The notes under the pieces: generated by a model
Databases searched by the model: none
Told to the model about the DNA's origin: nothing
The model's input: only the letters and a program-made list of their open reading frames with translations
Shown: piece by piece, positions 41,870 through 49,949 of the stretch
Numbering within the stretch: position 1 is the stretch's first letter
How the letters are laid out: each line of letters starts with the position of its first letter
Position numbers and translations under genes: made by a program
DNA from: an uncultured Collinsella sp.
GTDB lineage: Bacteria > Actinomycetota > Coriobacteriia > Coriobacteriales > Coriobacteriaceae
DNA: 64,000 nt
Direction of reading: 5' to 3'
Assembly (NCBI GenBank): GCA_934654625.1
Contig: CAKUGM010000001.1
Location: 124,001-188,000, forward strand

Positions 41870-42736
41870 ATGGGAGAGGCATCGCAGCAGCAGCCGGAGT
41901 GCCGCGACATCGAGACGCTCGTCCAGGCGGGCGATACGTTCCAGGATTTTGTCGATACTATCTGGCGCTTGCGTCAGCCCGATGGGTGCCCGTGGGACCG
42001 CAAGCAGACGCATGCCTCGATTGCCAAAAACATGATCGAAGAAGCCTACGAGGCGGTCGATTGCATTGAGGCAAACGACCCTGTTCATCTGTGCGAGGAG
42101 CTGGGCGATGTTCTCATGCAGGTGGTGCTTCACGCGCAGATTGCGCGCGATGCGGAGGAGTTCTCCATCGACGATGTGGTGCGTGGCGTGAACGAGAAGC
42201 TCATTCGTCGTCACCCCCACGTGTTTGGCGAGGCGGATGCTTCGAATTCCGATGAGGTGCTGGCTATTTGGGATGCGGTCAAGCTCAAAGAGAAGGCTGC
42301 GCGCGATGCTTCTGCCGAGCGAGGGGATGAGCGGCCCGAGGGCCTGCTCGACGGCGTGCCCACTTCGCTGCCGGCCTTGATGCAGGCCCAAAAGGTATCG
42401 AAGAAGGCTGCCGCCGTGGGCTTTGAATGGGAGAGTGTCGAGGACGTGTGGGCAAAGGTTGCCGAGGAGCGCGCCGAGTTCGATGCCGAGGAGCCGGGAA
42501 CGGATGCTCGCGCAATGGAATTCGGCGACCTACTCTTTGCGCTCGTAAATGTGGCGCGTAAAGAGGGGATCGATGCGGAGAGCGCCCTGCGCGCAAGCAC
42601 GATGAAGTTCCGTCATCGCTGGGAGCTTATGGAGGACGCCGCGTTTGATGAGGGCGTCTCGCTCGAGGACCTCTCGGTCAAGGAGCTCGACGACATGTGG
42701 GGCAGTGCTAAAGCAGCCGCGGAGGATGCGGAGTAG
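41870..42736 (+). CDS. mazG: Nucleoside triphosphate pyrophosphohydrolase MazG
   Basis: 288 residues from the ATG at 41870, five bases after GAGGAGG. The N-terminal MazG domain has 'LRQPDGCPWDRKQTHAS', 'EEAYEAVD' and 'EELGDVLMQ'. The C-terminal one has 'EERAEFDAEE' and 'EFGDLLFALVNVARKEG'. It hydrolyses (d)NTPs, cleaning the pool of abnormal nucleotides. It starts a run of genes (mazG to the Ppx/GppA gene) leading to tRNA-Leu. Confidence 0.94.
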   Translation: MGEASQQQPECRDIETLVQAGDTFQDFVDTIWRLRQPDGCPWDRKQTHASIAKNMIEEAYEAVDCIEANDPVHLCEELGDVLMQVVLHAQIARDAEEFSIDDVVRGVNEKLIRRHPHVFGEADASNSDEVLAIWDAVKLKEKAARDASAERGDERPEGLLDGVPTSLPALMQAQKVSKKAAAVGFEWESVEDVWAKVAEERAEFDAEEPGTDARAMEFGDLLFALVNVARKEGIDAESALRASTMKFRHRWELMEDAAFDEGVSLEDLSVKELDDMWGSAKAAAEDAE

Positions 42737-42772
42737 CTCGGGGGCTGCTCCGCATCCCCGGATCGCTTGCGC

Positions 42773-42916
42773 CTACTGCTTATTGTGGAAGTATTTTTTG
42801 AGCTCATGGGAAACAGCGAGTCGAACAACGCCGTAGGCTGCAGCGAGGAACAGGGCGGCAAAGAGAACGTAGGGAATCAGCATGATTGCAGATACGTATA
42901 GCTCGTCTGTTGTCAT
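42773..42916 (-). CDS. Small single-helix membrane protein
   Basis: 47 residues from the ATG at 42916, after CTGGAGA. One hydrophobic helix (residues ~8-32) is followed by 'SHELKKYFHNKQ'. No family is recognised. It is convergent with mazG. Confidence 0.55.
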   Translation of the reverse strand: MTTDELYVSAIMLIPYVLFAALFLAAAYGVVRLAVSHELKKYFHNKQ

Positions 42917-43224
42917 GGGTGTCTCCAGTTGATAAATGATATTGGATATTGGCACATTTGATTATAAAAGGCGTCTTCTCTTTTTTGTTGTTTGAAATTG
43001 TTAATAATGGATTTTGCTTGGGGCGAGCCTGGATGGTAGGGGTGCGCTCTTCGGATCGTGATTCGGCGTGAGAACGGCGGCTGCTCTGCACTCGTTTCCA
43101 TCTCGTTTTACCGAGTAAGGTGCCCCGTTAACCCAATTGTTGGCCGAATGTGCTGGAGCGATTCTTCGAGATTCGGTACTGTTAACCTTCGATGACGCGA
43201 ACTTTCTCGTGAAAAGGGGAGCGT
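42917..43224. promoter_or_regulatory. Intergenic region before the TetR gene
   Basis: 308 bases without a gene. Two GTTAACC heptamers, near 43127-43133 and about 43181-43187, flank the probable tetR promoter and could be regulator half-sites. Otherwise nothing clear. Confidence 0.3.
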
Positions 43225-43800
43225 ATGGCAGGCAAACCGGCAATTACCAAGGCGGAGATTCTCGATGTCGCCTACGCGCGAGCGCAGCAGGACGGTCTGA
43301 GCGGCCTCTCCATTCGTTCGGTCGCGCGCGAATGCGGCGTGGCTGTGGGCACCCTGTACAACTATTTCCCCGATAAGGCTTCGCTTGTTTCGGCAATCGT
43401 TTTGCGCTTTTGGGGCCTTGTGTCAAAGAGCTGCGAAGGCAATTTTGTTGCGGGCGAGAGTGCCTTGGACTGCTGCCGTGCCCTTTTCACCAAGCTCAAG
43501 GCGTTGCTTTCGGGGTTCCAGGTTAACTGGCTGCGCGAGATCTCGATGCTCGACGTGCAGACGCTCGAGTTGATCCGCGAAGATAAGCTTGATTTACTCG
43601 ACGATATCTATGGGGTTCTCGAGCATGCTCTGCTCAATGACCCAGGCATCGACCCTAGCGTGTTCACACGCATTGATAGCCGCAGGCTTACGCGCGTTAT
43701 CTGGCGTTCCCTTTTCGATTCGCTCCGTTCGGATGTCGAGGTGTTCGACGATTTCCTGGAAGTGCTGTCGCTTGCCCTGTATGGTCCGAGCGACCTTTAG
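43225..43800 (+). CDS. TetR/AcrR-family transcriptional regulator
   Basis: 191 residues, AAAAGGGGAG before the ATG. Residues 8-55 are the TetR helix-turn-helix ('ITKAEILDVAYARAQQDG', 'SIRSVARECGVAVGTLYNYF'). The helical ligand domain is Leu-rich and unassignable. No obvious target gene adjoins it, so self-control or a distant target is likely. Confidence 0.88.
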   Translation: MAGKPAITKAEILDVAYARAQQDGLSGLSIRSVARECGVAVGTLYNYFPDKASLVSAIVLRFWGLVSKSCEGNFVAGESALDCCRALFTKLKALLSGFQVNWLREISMLDVQTLELIREDKLDLLDDIYGVLEHALLNDPGIDPSVFTRIDSRRLTRVIWRSLFDSLRSDVEVFDDFLEVLSLALYGPSDL

Positions 43801-43891
43801 CCTGTCCGCAAGCCCTGCACAACTGTCGCGCCTCCGCGTGGTATAACTAAACACAACCAGCGCATACACACTTCAACCGTACAAGGCGCCC

Positions 43892-44725
43892 ATGGATCAT
43901 TATTCGAACAACCAATCTGCCCATTATGCGGCTGTCACCGCGACGCCTTCGTCGTCGCGCGTGCGCACCGTGCAACTTAGCCATCCTGGCCTGCGTCGAA
44001 GGGCAAGGGAGAGCGCGCGGCAAGCGGCTCCATCTGCGCCCGCCGGTCGCGCTTCTCGTGCGGCTGCAGAAGCCGGGCGCAATGTTGCCCTAGCCGATGC
44101 GGACGCTTCTGCGCGTGTGGCCAAGGAGCCTGCTCGCAACCGCCGCGTTGCCACTACGGCGGTCGCGACCGATGGGGGCGCTTCGACACGGCGCCCATTA
44201 TCGCGTGCGGGACGTACCAACTTTATGAAATATGCGGCGGATAATCGCGTTATCCGTGCTATCTATGAATTCACGACGGGTCGCACCAAGCCGCTGGCCA
44301 TTGCCCTCGTGGTCCTGGCGGTTGTCGCCGGACTTTATGGGCCGGTGCGCGACTACTACGTTGCCTATCGCACGGGGGATATCATCGCGCGTCAGCTGCA
44401 GGTGAGCGAGCAGTACAACGAAAGCCTACAGTCCGATATAAGCAGGCTGCTCTCTAAGGAGGGCATCGAGGACGAGGCTCGAACAAAGTTCGGCCTTGTC
44501 ATGCCGGGGGAGAAGAGCCTCGAGGTCAAGGGACTCGATGGCGATTCTTCTTCCGATCCTTCGGATTCGAGCTCATCGCTCACGGCATCCGAGATCGCGA
44601 AGCGCGAGGCGGAGGTCGCGGCGGATGCTCCGTGGTACATAAAGGCCCTCGACGCGGTCTTTTTCTTCTCCGGACCGGACGGCCAGGAGGTCTCTTCAAC
44701 AGGTAATTCGTCATCGGGGGAGTAG
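43892..44725 (+). CDS. FtsB/DivIC-like septum formation protein
   Basis: 277 residues, AAGGCG before the ATG. The N-terminal ~115 residues are basic, Ala/Arg-rich and disordered. A membrane helix near 131-150 is followed by the FtsB/DivIC pattern: a coiled coil starting 'VAYRTGDIIARQLQVSEQ' and the 'EARTKFGLVMPGEKSL' motif. The C-terminus is Ser-rich. It belongs to the FtsB-FtsL-FtsQ divisome complex by family. Its place between mazG and ppx/gppA is common in actinobacteria. Confidence 0.85.
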   Translation: MDHYSNNQSAHYAAVTATPSSSRVRTVQLSHPGLRRRARESARQAAPSAPAGRASRAAAEAGRNVALADADASARVAKEPARNRRVATTAVATDGGASTRRPLSRAGRTNFMKYAADNRVIRAIYEFTTGRTKPLAIALVVLAVVAGLYGPVRDYYVAYRTGDIIARQLQVSEQYNESLQSDISRLLSKEGIEDEARTKFGLVMPGEKSLEVKGLDGDSSSDPSDSSSSLTASEIAKREAEVAADAPWYIKALDAVFFFSGPDGQEVSSTGNSSSGE

Positions 44726-44727
44726 CC

Positions 44728-45732
44728 ATGTCTAAAGCGGCTCCGGTGCGTTTTCGCATCGCGTCGATCGATTTGGGTACCGTCTCGTCCCGTCTGCTTT
44801 TGGCGACGGTCGAGGACGGGGTTATTATCGAGCCGAGTAAACACACGGTTATCACGGATCTTGGCGAGGGCGTGGACGCGACGGGCTCGCTTTGCGACGC
44901 GGCCATCGAACGTGTGGTCTGCGCGTGCCGGGAGTTTTGCCAGGAAGCCGACGCGTTTGGGCCCGATGCCGTATGCACCACGCTGACGAGCGCCGCTCGC
45001 GATGCCAAGAACGGCGCCGTTCTTTTTGACGCCTTGCGGGGGCTGGGGCTTTGCCCGCAGGTGATTCCCGGCGAGGTCGAGGCAAGGCTGACGTTTTATG
45101 GTGTCGCGCACGATTTCGAGGGGCGGGTTATCGCTGTTGCCGATTCCGGTGGCGGCTCGACAGAGTTGGCACTGGGGTCTTACGCTGCAGGGTGTCCGCT
45201 CGAGCTGAGCTCAATCGAGTCGCTCAACATTGGATGCAGACGCGTGACCGAGCGGTTTTTCTCGGCATTGCCTCCGCAAGATGGCGAGATAGAGCATGCC
45301 GCCACGTGGGCCGCGGGGCAGTTTGAGGCCTTTTGGGCGGGCGTTGCCGCGCGTCCGGAGCGGCTGGTTGCCGTGGGCGGAACCGTAACGACACTCGTGG
45401 CGATGATCGAGCGCATGGAACGCTACGATTCCTCGCGCGTGCATCTTCATCGTCTGGGTATCGAAGATGTTGAGGCGTGTATCGAGGCCATGCGTGTCTT
45501 GGATGTTGCGTCTATAGCGAGCTTGCCTGGCGTTCAGGAAAAACGTGCACCTGTGCTCTTGGGCGGCGCCGTTATTATTCGCGAGCTTATGCATGCCGGT
45601 GGATACGACGAGCTGACGGTAAGCGAGAACAGTTTGCTTGCCGGTATGGCGGCGACGATGTTCGAGACGCTCGCGCATGGGGACGAAGATGGCTTTGAAC
45701 CTGTTGTTGGCTGGAAGCCGGAGTTGTCGTGA
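44728..45732 (+). CDS. Ppx/GppA-family exopolyphosphatase
   Basis: 334 residues starting two bases after the FtsB-like gene, so co-transcribed. ASKHA motifs: 'IASIDLGTVSSRLLLA' (phosphate 1), 'IPGEVEARLTFYGVA', 'VADSGGGSTELALG' (phosphate 2) and 'VAVGGTVTTLVAM'. It hydrolyses polyphosphate and/or (p)ppGpp. Its stop is 17 bases before tRNA-Leu. Confidence 0.92.
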   Translation: MSKAAPVRFRIASIDLGTVSSRLLLATVEDGVIIEPSKHTVITDLGEGVDATGSLCDAAIERVVCACREFCQEADAFGPDAVCTTLTSAARDAKNGAVLFDALRGLGLCPQVIPGEVEARLTFYGVAHDFEGRVIAVADSGGGSTELALGSYAAGCPLELSSIESLNIGCRRVTERFFSALPPQDGEIEHAATWAAGQFEAFWAGVAARPERLVAVGGTVTTLVAMIERMERYDSSRVHLHRLGIEDVEACIEAMRVLDVASIASLPGVQEKRAPVLLGGAVIIRELMHAGGYDELTVSENSLLAGMAATMFETLAHGDEDGFEPVVGWKPELS

Positions 45733-45749
45733 TAGACTAGCTCACACAA

Positions 45750-45834
45750 GGGGGCGTGGCGGAATTGGCATACGCAGGAGACTTAAAATCTCTCGCCGCA
45801 AGGATTGAGGGTTCGAGTCCCTCCGCCCCTACCA
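45750..45834 (+). tRNA. tRNA-Leu (TAA), with encoded CCA
   Basis: 85-base class II tRNA. The acceptor GGGGGCG pairs with CGCCCCT (one G-T), the anticodon loop is ACTTAAAAT with TAA, and a long variable arm is present. CCA is encoded at 45832-45834. Confidence 0.94.
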
Positions 45835-45843
45835 GGTAATTCG

Positions 45844-45871
45844 AGGCCCCGGCGACGGGGCCTTTCCTTTT
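45844..45871 (+). terminator. Terminator of tRNA-Leu
   Basis: AGGCCCCG pairs with CGGGGCCT around GCGA and is followed by TTCCTTTT. Confidence 0.8.
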
Positions 45872-45983
45872 GGCGCGCGCCGTGCGCGGACTCGAACACG
45901 AGAGGGAGCGGAGCTGAGGAAACGCGCGAGCGTTTTCCAGCGCAGCTCGCAAGGCGCGTGAGCGCCGCAGCTGCTCGTCTCCA

Positions 45984-46123
45984 AAAAAATACGGTTATAG
46001 GTAGGTTAAACAGAACTCTGCAAGTACATTCTCTTTCCGTATGACAAAATGCCAGGATCTGGGAGACTTGCTTGGCCCTCTATCCGCAAAATGCTCCGCA
46101 ACCTACCTATAACCGTATTTTTT
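45984..46123. mobile_element. 140-bp MITE-like unit with 24-bp perfect inverted ends
   Basis: The 24 bases at 45984-46007 (starting AAAAAATACGGTT) are the exact reverse complement of 46100-46123. The 92 bases between have no open frame. No target duplication is visible. It could be a miniature transposable element or a long bidirectional terminator, since the ends are A6 and T6. Confidence 0.6.
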
Positions 46124-46137
46124 GATTTGAGGCCCCT

Positions 46138-46193
46138 GCAATGTGACAAAACAAGACTGACAAAACAAGACAGAGGACTTTTTGTCACATTGC
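46138..46193. repeat. Palindromic GTGACA repeat 1
   Basis: GCAATGTGACAAAA (46138-46151) is the exact complement of 46180-46193. Inside, GACAAAACAAGA-type units recur twice. It lies directly beside the 140-bp unit. Confidence 0.7.
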
Positions 46194-46251
46194 GTGCCCG
46201 GATAAGAGAACAGGCCAGAACCAACATAGGCTCTGACCTGCGGCTTCATAA

Positions 46252-46290
46252 AATGTGACAAAATAAACCTGTCGACTTTGTGTCACGTTG
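46252..46290. repeat. Palindromic GTGACA repeat 2
   Basis: AATGTGACAAA pairs with TTTGTGTCACGTT, a second and less perfect copy of the adjacent palindrome. It abuts the 3' end of the TPR protein gene and may end that transcript. Confidence 0.6.
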
Positions 46291-46292
46291 GG

Positions 46293-46910
46293 TTAGTGGG
46301 CGGAGTGAACAAAGCCGTCCTCGGCGGCGCGCTTGAGGTATTCGTCGCGCTTTTCGATGTTTTTGGCGTTCTCGTACTGCACGGCAATGAAGTACTCCAG
46401 GCGGCCACGCTGAGGGCCGCTCGTCTTGTCGAGCAGGGCCTCGAGCTCGCCGATGTGATTGGACTTCTTGAGGATCATGATGTCGTACGAAAGCATTGCA
46501 TCGCGCTTGTACGGCTTGTACTCGTCGCCCTCCCAGTTAAGGATCTCGTCGAGCATCTCCTTGGCCTGCTGCCTTTTGCCCTCGCCCACATAGATGTTAA
46601 AGGCCTTGCGCACGAGGTCGACGCGCTGCTGATGCTTGAGCGGGTAGCGAAGCAGCAGCTCAAGCGTCTCGTTTGCTTTTTCGTAATCCTCTTTAAGCAG
46701 GTACGCGTTGAGCTTGAAGTAGTTGATGTTGTAATCGGGATACAAAGCATTGGTGAGCGGAGCGTCGATGAGCTTGAAGAACTCGTCGTATTGCTCGCGC
46801 GCCAGATAATTGCGCAGCTTCTTATAGGTCGTGCGTTTCTTGACGGCTTTGAACGAGATCATGCCAATCAAGATGACGCCCAAGACGATGGTGGCGATAC
46901 GGAAATCCAT
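46293..46910 (-). CDS. Membrane-anchored TPR-like protein
   Basis: 205 residues from the ATG at 46910, six bases after GAGGAG. One N-terminal membrane helix (residues 5-22) is followed by helical hairpins with tetratricopeptide spacing ('YFKLNAYLLKEDYEKANETL', 'KAFNIYVGEGKRQQAKEML'). It is probably a scaffold facing the cytoplasm. Partners are unknown. Confidence 0.75.
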   Translation of the reverse strand: MDFRIATIVLGVILIGMISFKAVKKRTTYKKLRNYLAREQYDEFFKLIDAPLTNALYPDYNINYFKLNAYLLKEDYEKANETLELLLRYPLKHQQRVDLVRKAFNIYVGEGKRQQAKEMLDEILNWEGDEYKPYKRDAMLSYDIMILKKSNHIGELEALLDKTSGPQRGRLEYFIAVQYENAKNIEKRDEYLKRAAEDGFVHSAH

Positions 46911-47066
46911 GCCCTGCTCCTCGGGTTGCCGTTGTGTAGACCAAGCTCGACACATAATAGCGCGCGTCGCCGTGGCGGCGCTACGGGAATGCCCCCTCGC
47001 TAAAATATCTGGATTGACTTGTACATGAGTTGTATAGTTGTCGTGCAGCAATGAAGGGATCCGAAA

Positions 47067-47801
47067 ATGAATAAAGCAAACGGCGAGACCCTGCACGGCA
47101 CCGTATCAAACTATATCCGGTCAAAAATCTTTGCCAAAGAGTGGGGAACGGGAGAGCGTATTCCTTCCGAACATAGCTTGATGCAGTCGTTTGACGTGAG
47201 CCGCGGCACCGTTCGCAAGGCAATCAAGACACTCGTCGACGAGGGCCTGTTGCAGCAAGAGCATGGCCGCGGGACATTTGTGAGCGAGCCTCACATCGCG
47301 CATCCCGGCGGAGACCGCCCATTCTCTTTTGCGGCATCGTTGCGTCAACAGGGCATTTCGTTTGAGACCGAGGTGCTTTCGCGCGAGCGCATCGGCGCTA
47401 CTCCAGAGGTTGCGGAGCATCTGCAGATCAAGGAGGGCGATCCGGTTCTCAAGCTTCGTCGTGTGCGTCGCGCCGGCGGCAAGGCGATTATGGTCCTAGA
47501 CAGCTGGACGCCGCTCGATGTCTGCCATGGCATCGAGGATATGCCGCTGGAAGAGATGTCCCTGTTCGATGCCGTTGAGAAAGCGACGGGCGCTCACATT
47601 GCCGTTTCGCAGATGGCATACTCCGCACGATCCGCGGGCAAAGACCTGGCGCGCGTGATGGGGGTCTCCGAAGTGTCCCCTGTGCTCAATCTGGAGCAGT
47701 TGATCTTTTTGGATGATGGCCGCGCTATCGAATGGGGCGATACCATGCTGGCGGCAGGCCAGACTATCGTGGGCACCGCTCATCAGCGTCGCGATTCCTA
47801 G
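47067..47801 (+). CDS. GntR/HutC-family regulator (UTRA domain)
   Basis: 244 residues, GAAGGGA before the ATG. Residues 8-70 are the GntR winged helix ('IPSEHSLMQSFDVSRGTVRKAI', 'EHGRGTFV'). Residues ~90-240 form a UTRA sugar-phosphate sensor ('FSFAASLRQQGISFETEVL'). CTTGTAC and TTGTATAG in its own promoter (47018-47038) recur upstream of the sugar operon, so it probably represses itself and that operon until an inducing sugar phosphate appears. Confidence 0.9.
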   Translation: MNKANGETLHGTVSNYIRSKIFAKEWGTGERIPSEHSLMQSFDVSRGTVRKAIKTLVDEGLLQQEHGRGTFVSEPHIAHPGGDRPFSFAASLRQQGISFETEVLSRERIGATPEVAEHLQIKEGDPVLKLRRVRRAGGKAIMVLDSWTPLDVCHGIEDMPLEEMSLFDAVEKATGAHIAVSQMAYSARSAGKDLARVMGVSEVSPVLNLEQLIFLDDGRAIEWGDTMLAAGQTIVGTAHQRRDS

Positions 47802-47822
47802 ATTTCGTCGTAGTTTCGCTTT

Positions 47823-47876
47823 ACCGTAACCCCCTCTTTCGCACTTTCGAATGAGTTTGAGAGGGGTTGCGGTGCG
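47823..47876 (+). terminator. Hairpin after the gntR gene
   Basis: ACCGTAACCCCCTCT pairs with AGAGGGGTTGCGGT with one bulge and one mismatch. No T tract follows, so it may act as a processing or protective structure. Confidence 0.45.
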
Positions 47877-47926
47877 AAACCGAACAGCACGCAACGAGAC
47901 GCCATAGATCCTTCAAATTTACGGTT

Positions 47927-47965
47927 TTGAGTGGAACGCGTGCGGAATGGTATAACGTTTTACCA
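47927..47965 (+). promoter_or_regulatory. Candidate upstream promoter of the PTS operon with CG-centred operator
   Basis: TTGAGT (47927-47932), 18 bases, TATAAC (47951-47956). The -10 is inside TGGTA-TAACGTTT-TACCA (47948-47965), a dyad with a central ACGT like LacI/CcpA-type operators. Confidence 0.5.
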
Positions 47966-48064
47966 AACTGCGAGCGAGATTGTCGGGAAAAATCGGTCGT
48001 TTGAAACACCGTTCATCGAAGATTTCGACCGTTCACGGGGAGCACGACAGAGCGCTTTTTTCTC

Positions 48065-48115
48065 AACTTGTATCCACTAGAATGTACAAGCGGGGCTAAC
48101 TTGTATATCAATTTG
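48065..48115 (+). promoter_or_regulatory. Candidate GntR operators before the PTS operon
   Basis: CTTGTA-N12-TACAAG forms a dyad around a -10-like TAGAAT, and a further ACTTGTATATC follows about 20 bases on. The same CTTGTA half-site is in the gntR promoter. Confidence 0.5.
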
Positions 48116-48228
48116 AGTGCGAGTTGCCGTATCATTCCAAGCGACGGATGCGATCGCGACGCGAGGCATCCAACGTATCAACCGTGTTTGCGCATCAGGA
48201 GCAAGCACCCGATAGCGGAGATGATGTA

Positions 48229-48927
48229 ATGGAGAAAAAGCAGCTGCGTTGGCCGTTTTTTGTGGTCAACCCCAAGTCCTACCTCTACGGTGAGGACATC
48301 CTCAAGCTCGCTAAATATACGGACAAGCTGGCCGAGAAGTACGACTTCGACGTGCTGTTCACCGCGCAGCTCATCGACCTGCCGCGCATCATCGATGAGT
48401 GCCCTCACCTGGTGCCTTGCGCTCAGTTCATGGAGAGCCTCAAGCCTGGTCGTGGCATGGGCCACGTTCTGCCCGAGGCGCTCGCCGCCGCTGGCGTGAA
48501 GGCGACCTTCCTCAACCATGCCGAGAACCCCTCCACCGTGCATGAGCTGGCAGCAACCATTGCTCGCGCCAACGAGCTGGGTATTCTTACCGTCGTGTGC
48601 GCCGACTCCGTCGAGGAGGGCGAGATGATCGCCTCCCTTAAGCCTGATGTCATGGTTTGCGAGCTCACGAGCCTTATCGGTACCGGCACCGTTGCCGGCG
48701 AAGACTACATGCGCGCCTCCACCGAGGCCGTCAAGGCCGTGTCTCCCACCACGCAGGTGCTCCAGGCTGCCGGCATCCATTCCGGTGAGAATGTCTATGA
48801 CGCCATCAAATATGGCGCCGACGGCACGGGTGGCACTTCTGGTATCGTTGCAGCCGACGATCCGTTTGCCACGCTCGACGAGATGTTCGAGGCTCTCGAC
48901 CGCGCGCGCACCGATTTCGCAAAGTAA
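48229..48927 (+). CDS. Archaeal-type triosephosphate-isomerase homologue
   Basis: 232 residues from the ATG at 48229, after GGAG. All three TIM catalytic residues are kept: Lys in 'VVNPKSYL', His in 'FLNHAEN' and Glu in 'MVCELTSLIGTG'. 'GADGTGGTSGIV' is the phosphate loop. Length and motif style match short archaeal TIMs, not bacterial TpiA. As first gene of a PTS operon it probably isomerises a ketose/aldose phosphate released by the transporter. Tetrulose-phosphate isomerases such as EryH are TIM homologues, so a tetritol or threonate-type substrate is one possibility. Confidence 0.85.
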   Translation: MEKKQLRWPFFVVNPKSYLYGEDILKLAKYTDKLAEKYDFDVLFTAQLIDLPRIIDECPHLVPCAQFMESLKPGRGMGHVLPEALAAAGVKATFLNHAENPSTVHELAATIARANELGILTVVCADSVEEGEMIASLKPDVMVCELTSLIGTGTVAGEDYMRASTEAVKAVSPTTQVLQAAGIHSGENVYDAIKYGADGTGGTSGIVAADDPFATLDEMFEALDRARTDFAK

Positions 48928-48950
48928 TTCAGACGGACAAGGATTTGCAC

Positions 48951-49472
48951 ATGACTGTTTACAAGGGTCTCGTTAAGGTTTCCACCCTCGAGGGCAAGCC
49001 TACCTACCTCGACATCACCAAGGAAGTCGAGGACATCGTTCGCGAGTCCGGCGTCAAGGAGGGCATCGTCACCGTTATCTCCTGCCACACCACCTGCGCG
49101 GTGTTCTCCGAGGAGTACGACCACGATCACACCCCTACGGGCGATACGTTCCTGCAGGCCGATCTGTCCGATGGCCTCAATCGCATCTTCCCCGAGCAGC
49201 ACGACTGGAGCACCTATCGCTATCCCGGTCTCGATCACTTCGAGGAGGTCGAGTCTTGGCCCAACCCCGAGCAGTACCTTCCCAACATGGACCGCAGGAT
49301 GCTCTGGAACGGCGACGCTCACCTTCGCTCGACGCTCATCGGTTCCAACCAGACCTTCGAGGTCGAGAACGGCGAGCTTCAGCTGAACGGTTTGGCGAGC
49401 ATCTTCTTCGTCGACTTCGACCGTACGCGCGAGCGCAACCGCAAAGTCAAGGTTTGCGTTATCGGCGAGTAG
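48951..49472 (+). CDS. YjbQ-family protein (UPF0047)
   Basis: 173 residues from the ATG at 48951, after AAGGA. 'VTVISCHTTCAVFSEEYD' and 'WNGDAHLRSTLIGSNQTFEV' match the conserved core, including the His residues that bind metal. The function of UPF0047 is unsettled; weak thiamine-phosphate-synthase-like activity has been reported for YjbQ. Its position in this sugar operon suggests a role in sugar-phosphate handling. Confidence 0.85.
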   Translation: MTVYKGLVKVSTLEGKPTYLDITKEVEDIVRESGVKEGIVTVISCHTTCAVFSEEYDHDHTPTGDTFLQADLSDGLNRIFPEQHDWSTYRYPGLDHFEEVESWPNPEQYLPNMDRRMLWNGDAHLRSTLIGSNQTFEVENGELQLNGLASIFFVDFDRTRERNRKVKVCVIGE

Positions 49473-49595
49473 ACGATAGCTTTTAAGTGGCTTTTTGTCG
49501 GTTCCGTTTCGCATTCTGCCCAATGGCGAGGCGGGTATAAATGCCGACTGAAGTAGTAAAATGTAGACCTCGTTGTTTACGAAAGGAGAGAGTAA

Positions 49596-49880
49596 ATGAA
49601 AAAGATCGTTGTCGCTTGTGGTTCCGGTGTCGCTACCTCCACGGCTGTCGGCCATAAGATCGCCGACCTCCTGGATGCTAACGGCCTTTCCGGCCAGTAC
49701 CACATCGTGCAGTGCTCCATCGCTGAGGCTCCGTCTCAGTGCGCCGACGCTGTGCTTCTGGTCGCAACCACCATCGCTCCCGCTGGTCTTACCTGCGAGT
49801 ACGTGAGCGGCGTGCCCTTCCTGACGGGCATGGGCAAAGCTGATGCAGAGAAGAAGATTTTGGAGATTGTCTCCGCCTAA
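49596..49880 (+). CDS. PTS EIIB component, galactitol type
   Basis: 94 residues, AAAGGAGAG before the ATG. The phosphorylated Cys is in 'VVACGSGVATSTAVGHKI', the galactitol/SgcB-type loop. It relays phosphate from an EIIA to sugar entering through the EIIC encoded 69 bases downstream. Confidence 0.93.
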   Translation: MKKIVVACGSGVATSTAVGHKIADLLDANGLSGQYHIVQCSIAEAPSQCADAVLLVATTIAPAGLTCEYVSGVPFLTGMGKADAEKKILEIVSA

Positions 49881-49949
49881 TTTCAAGCATCAGAGTCTGA
49901 TCACTTTTGGCCGCAACGCGGTCACCATATCGGAGAGTGAGATTACTCA

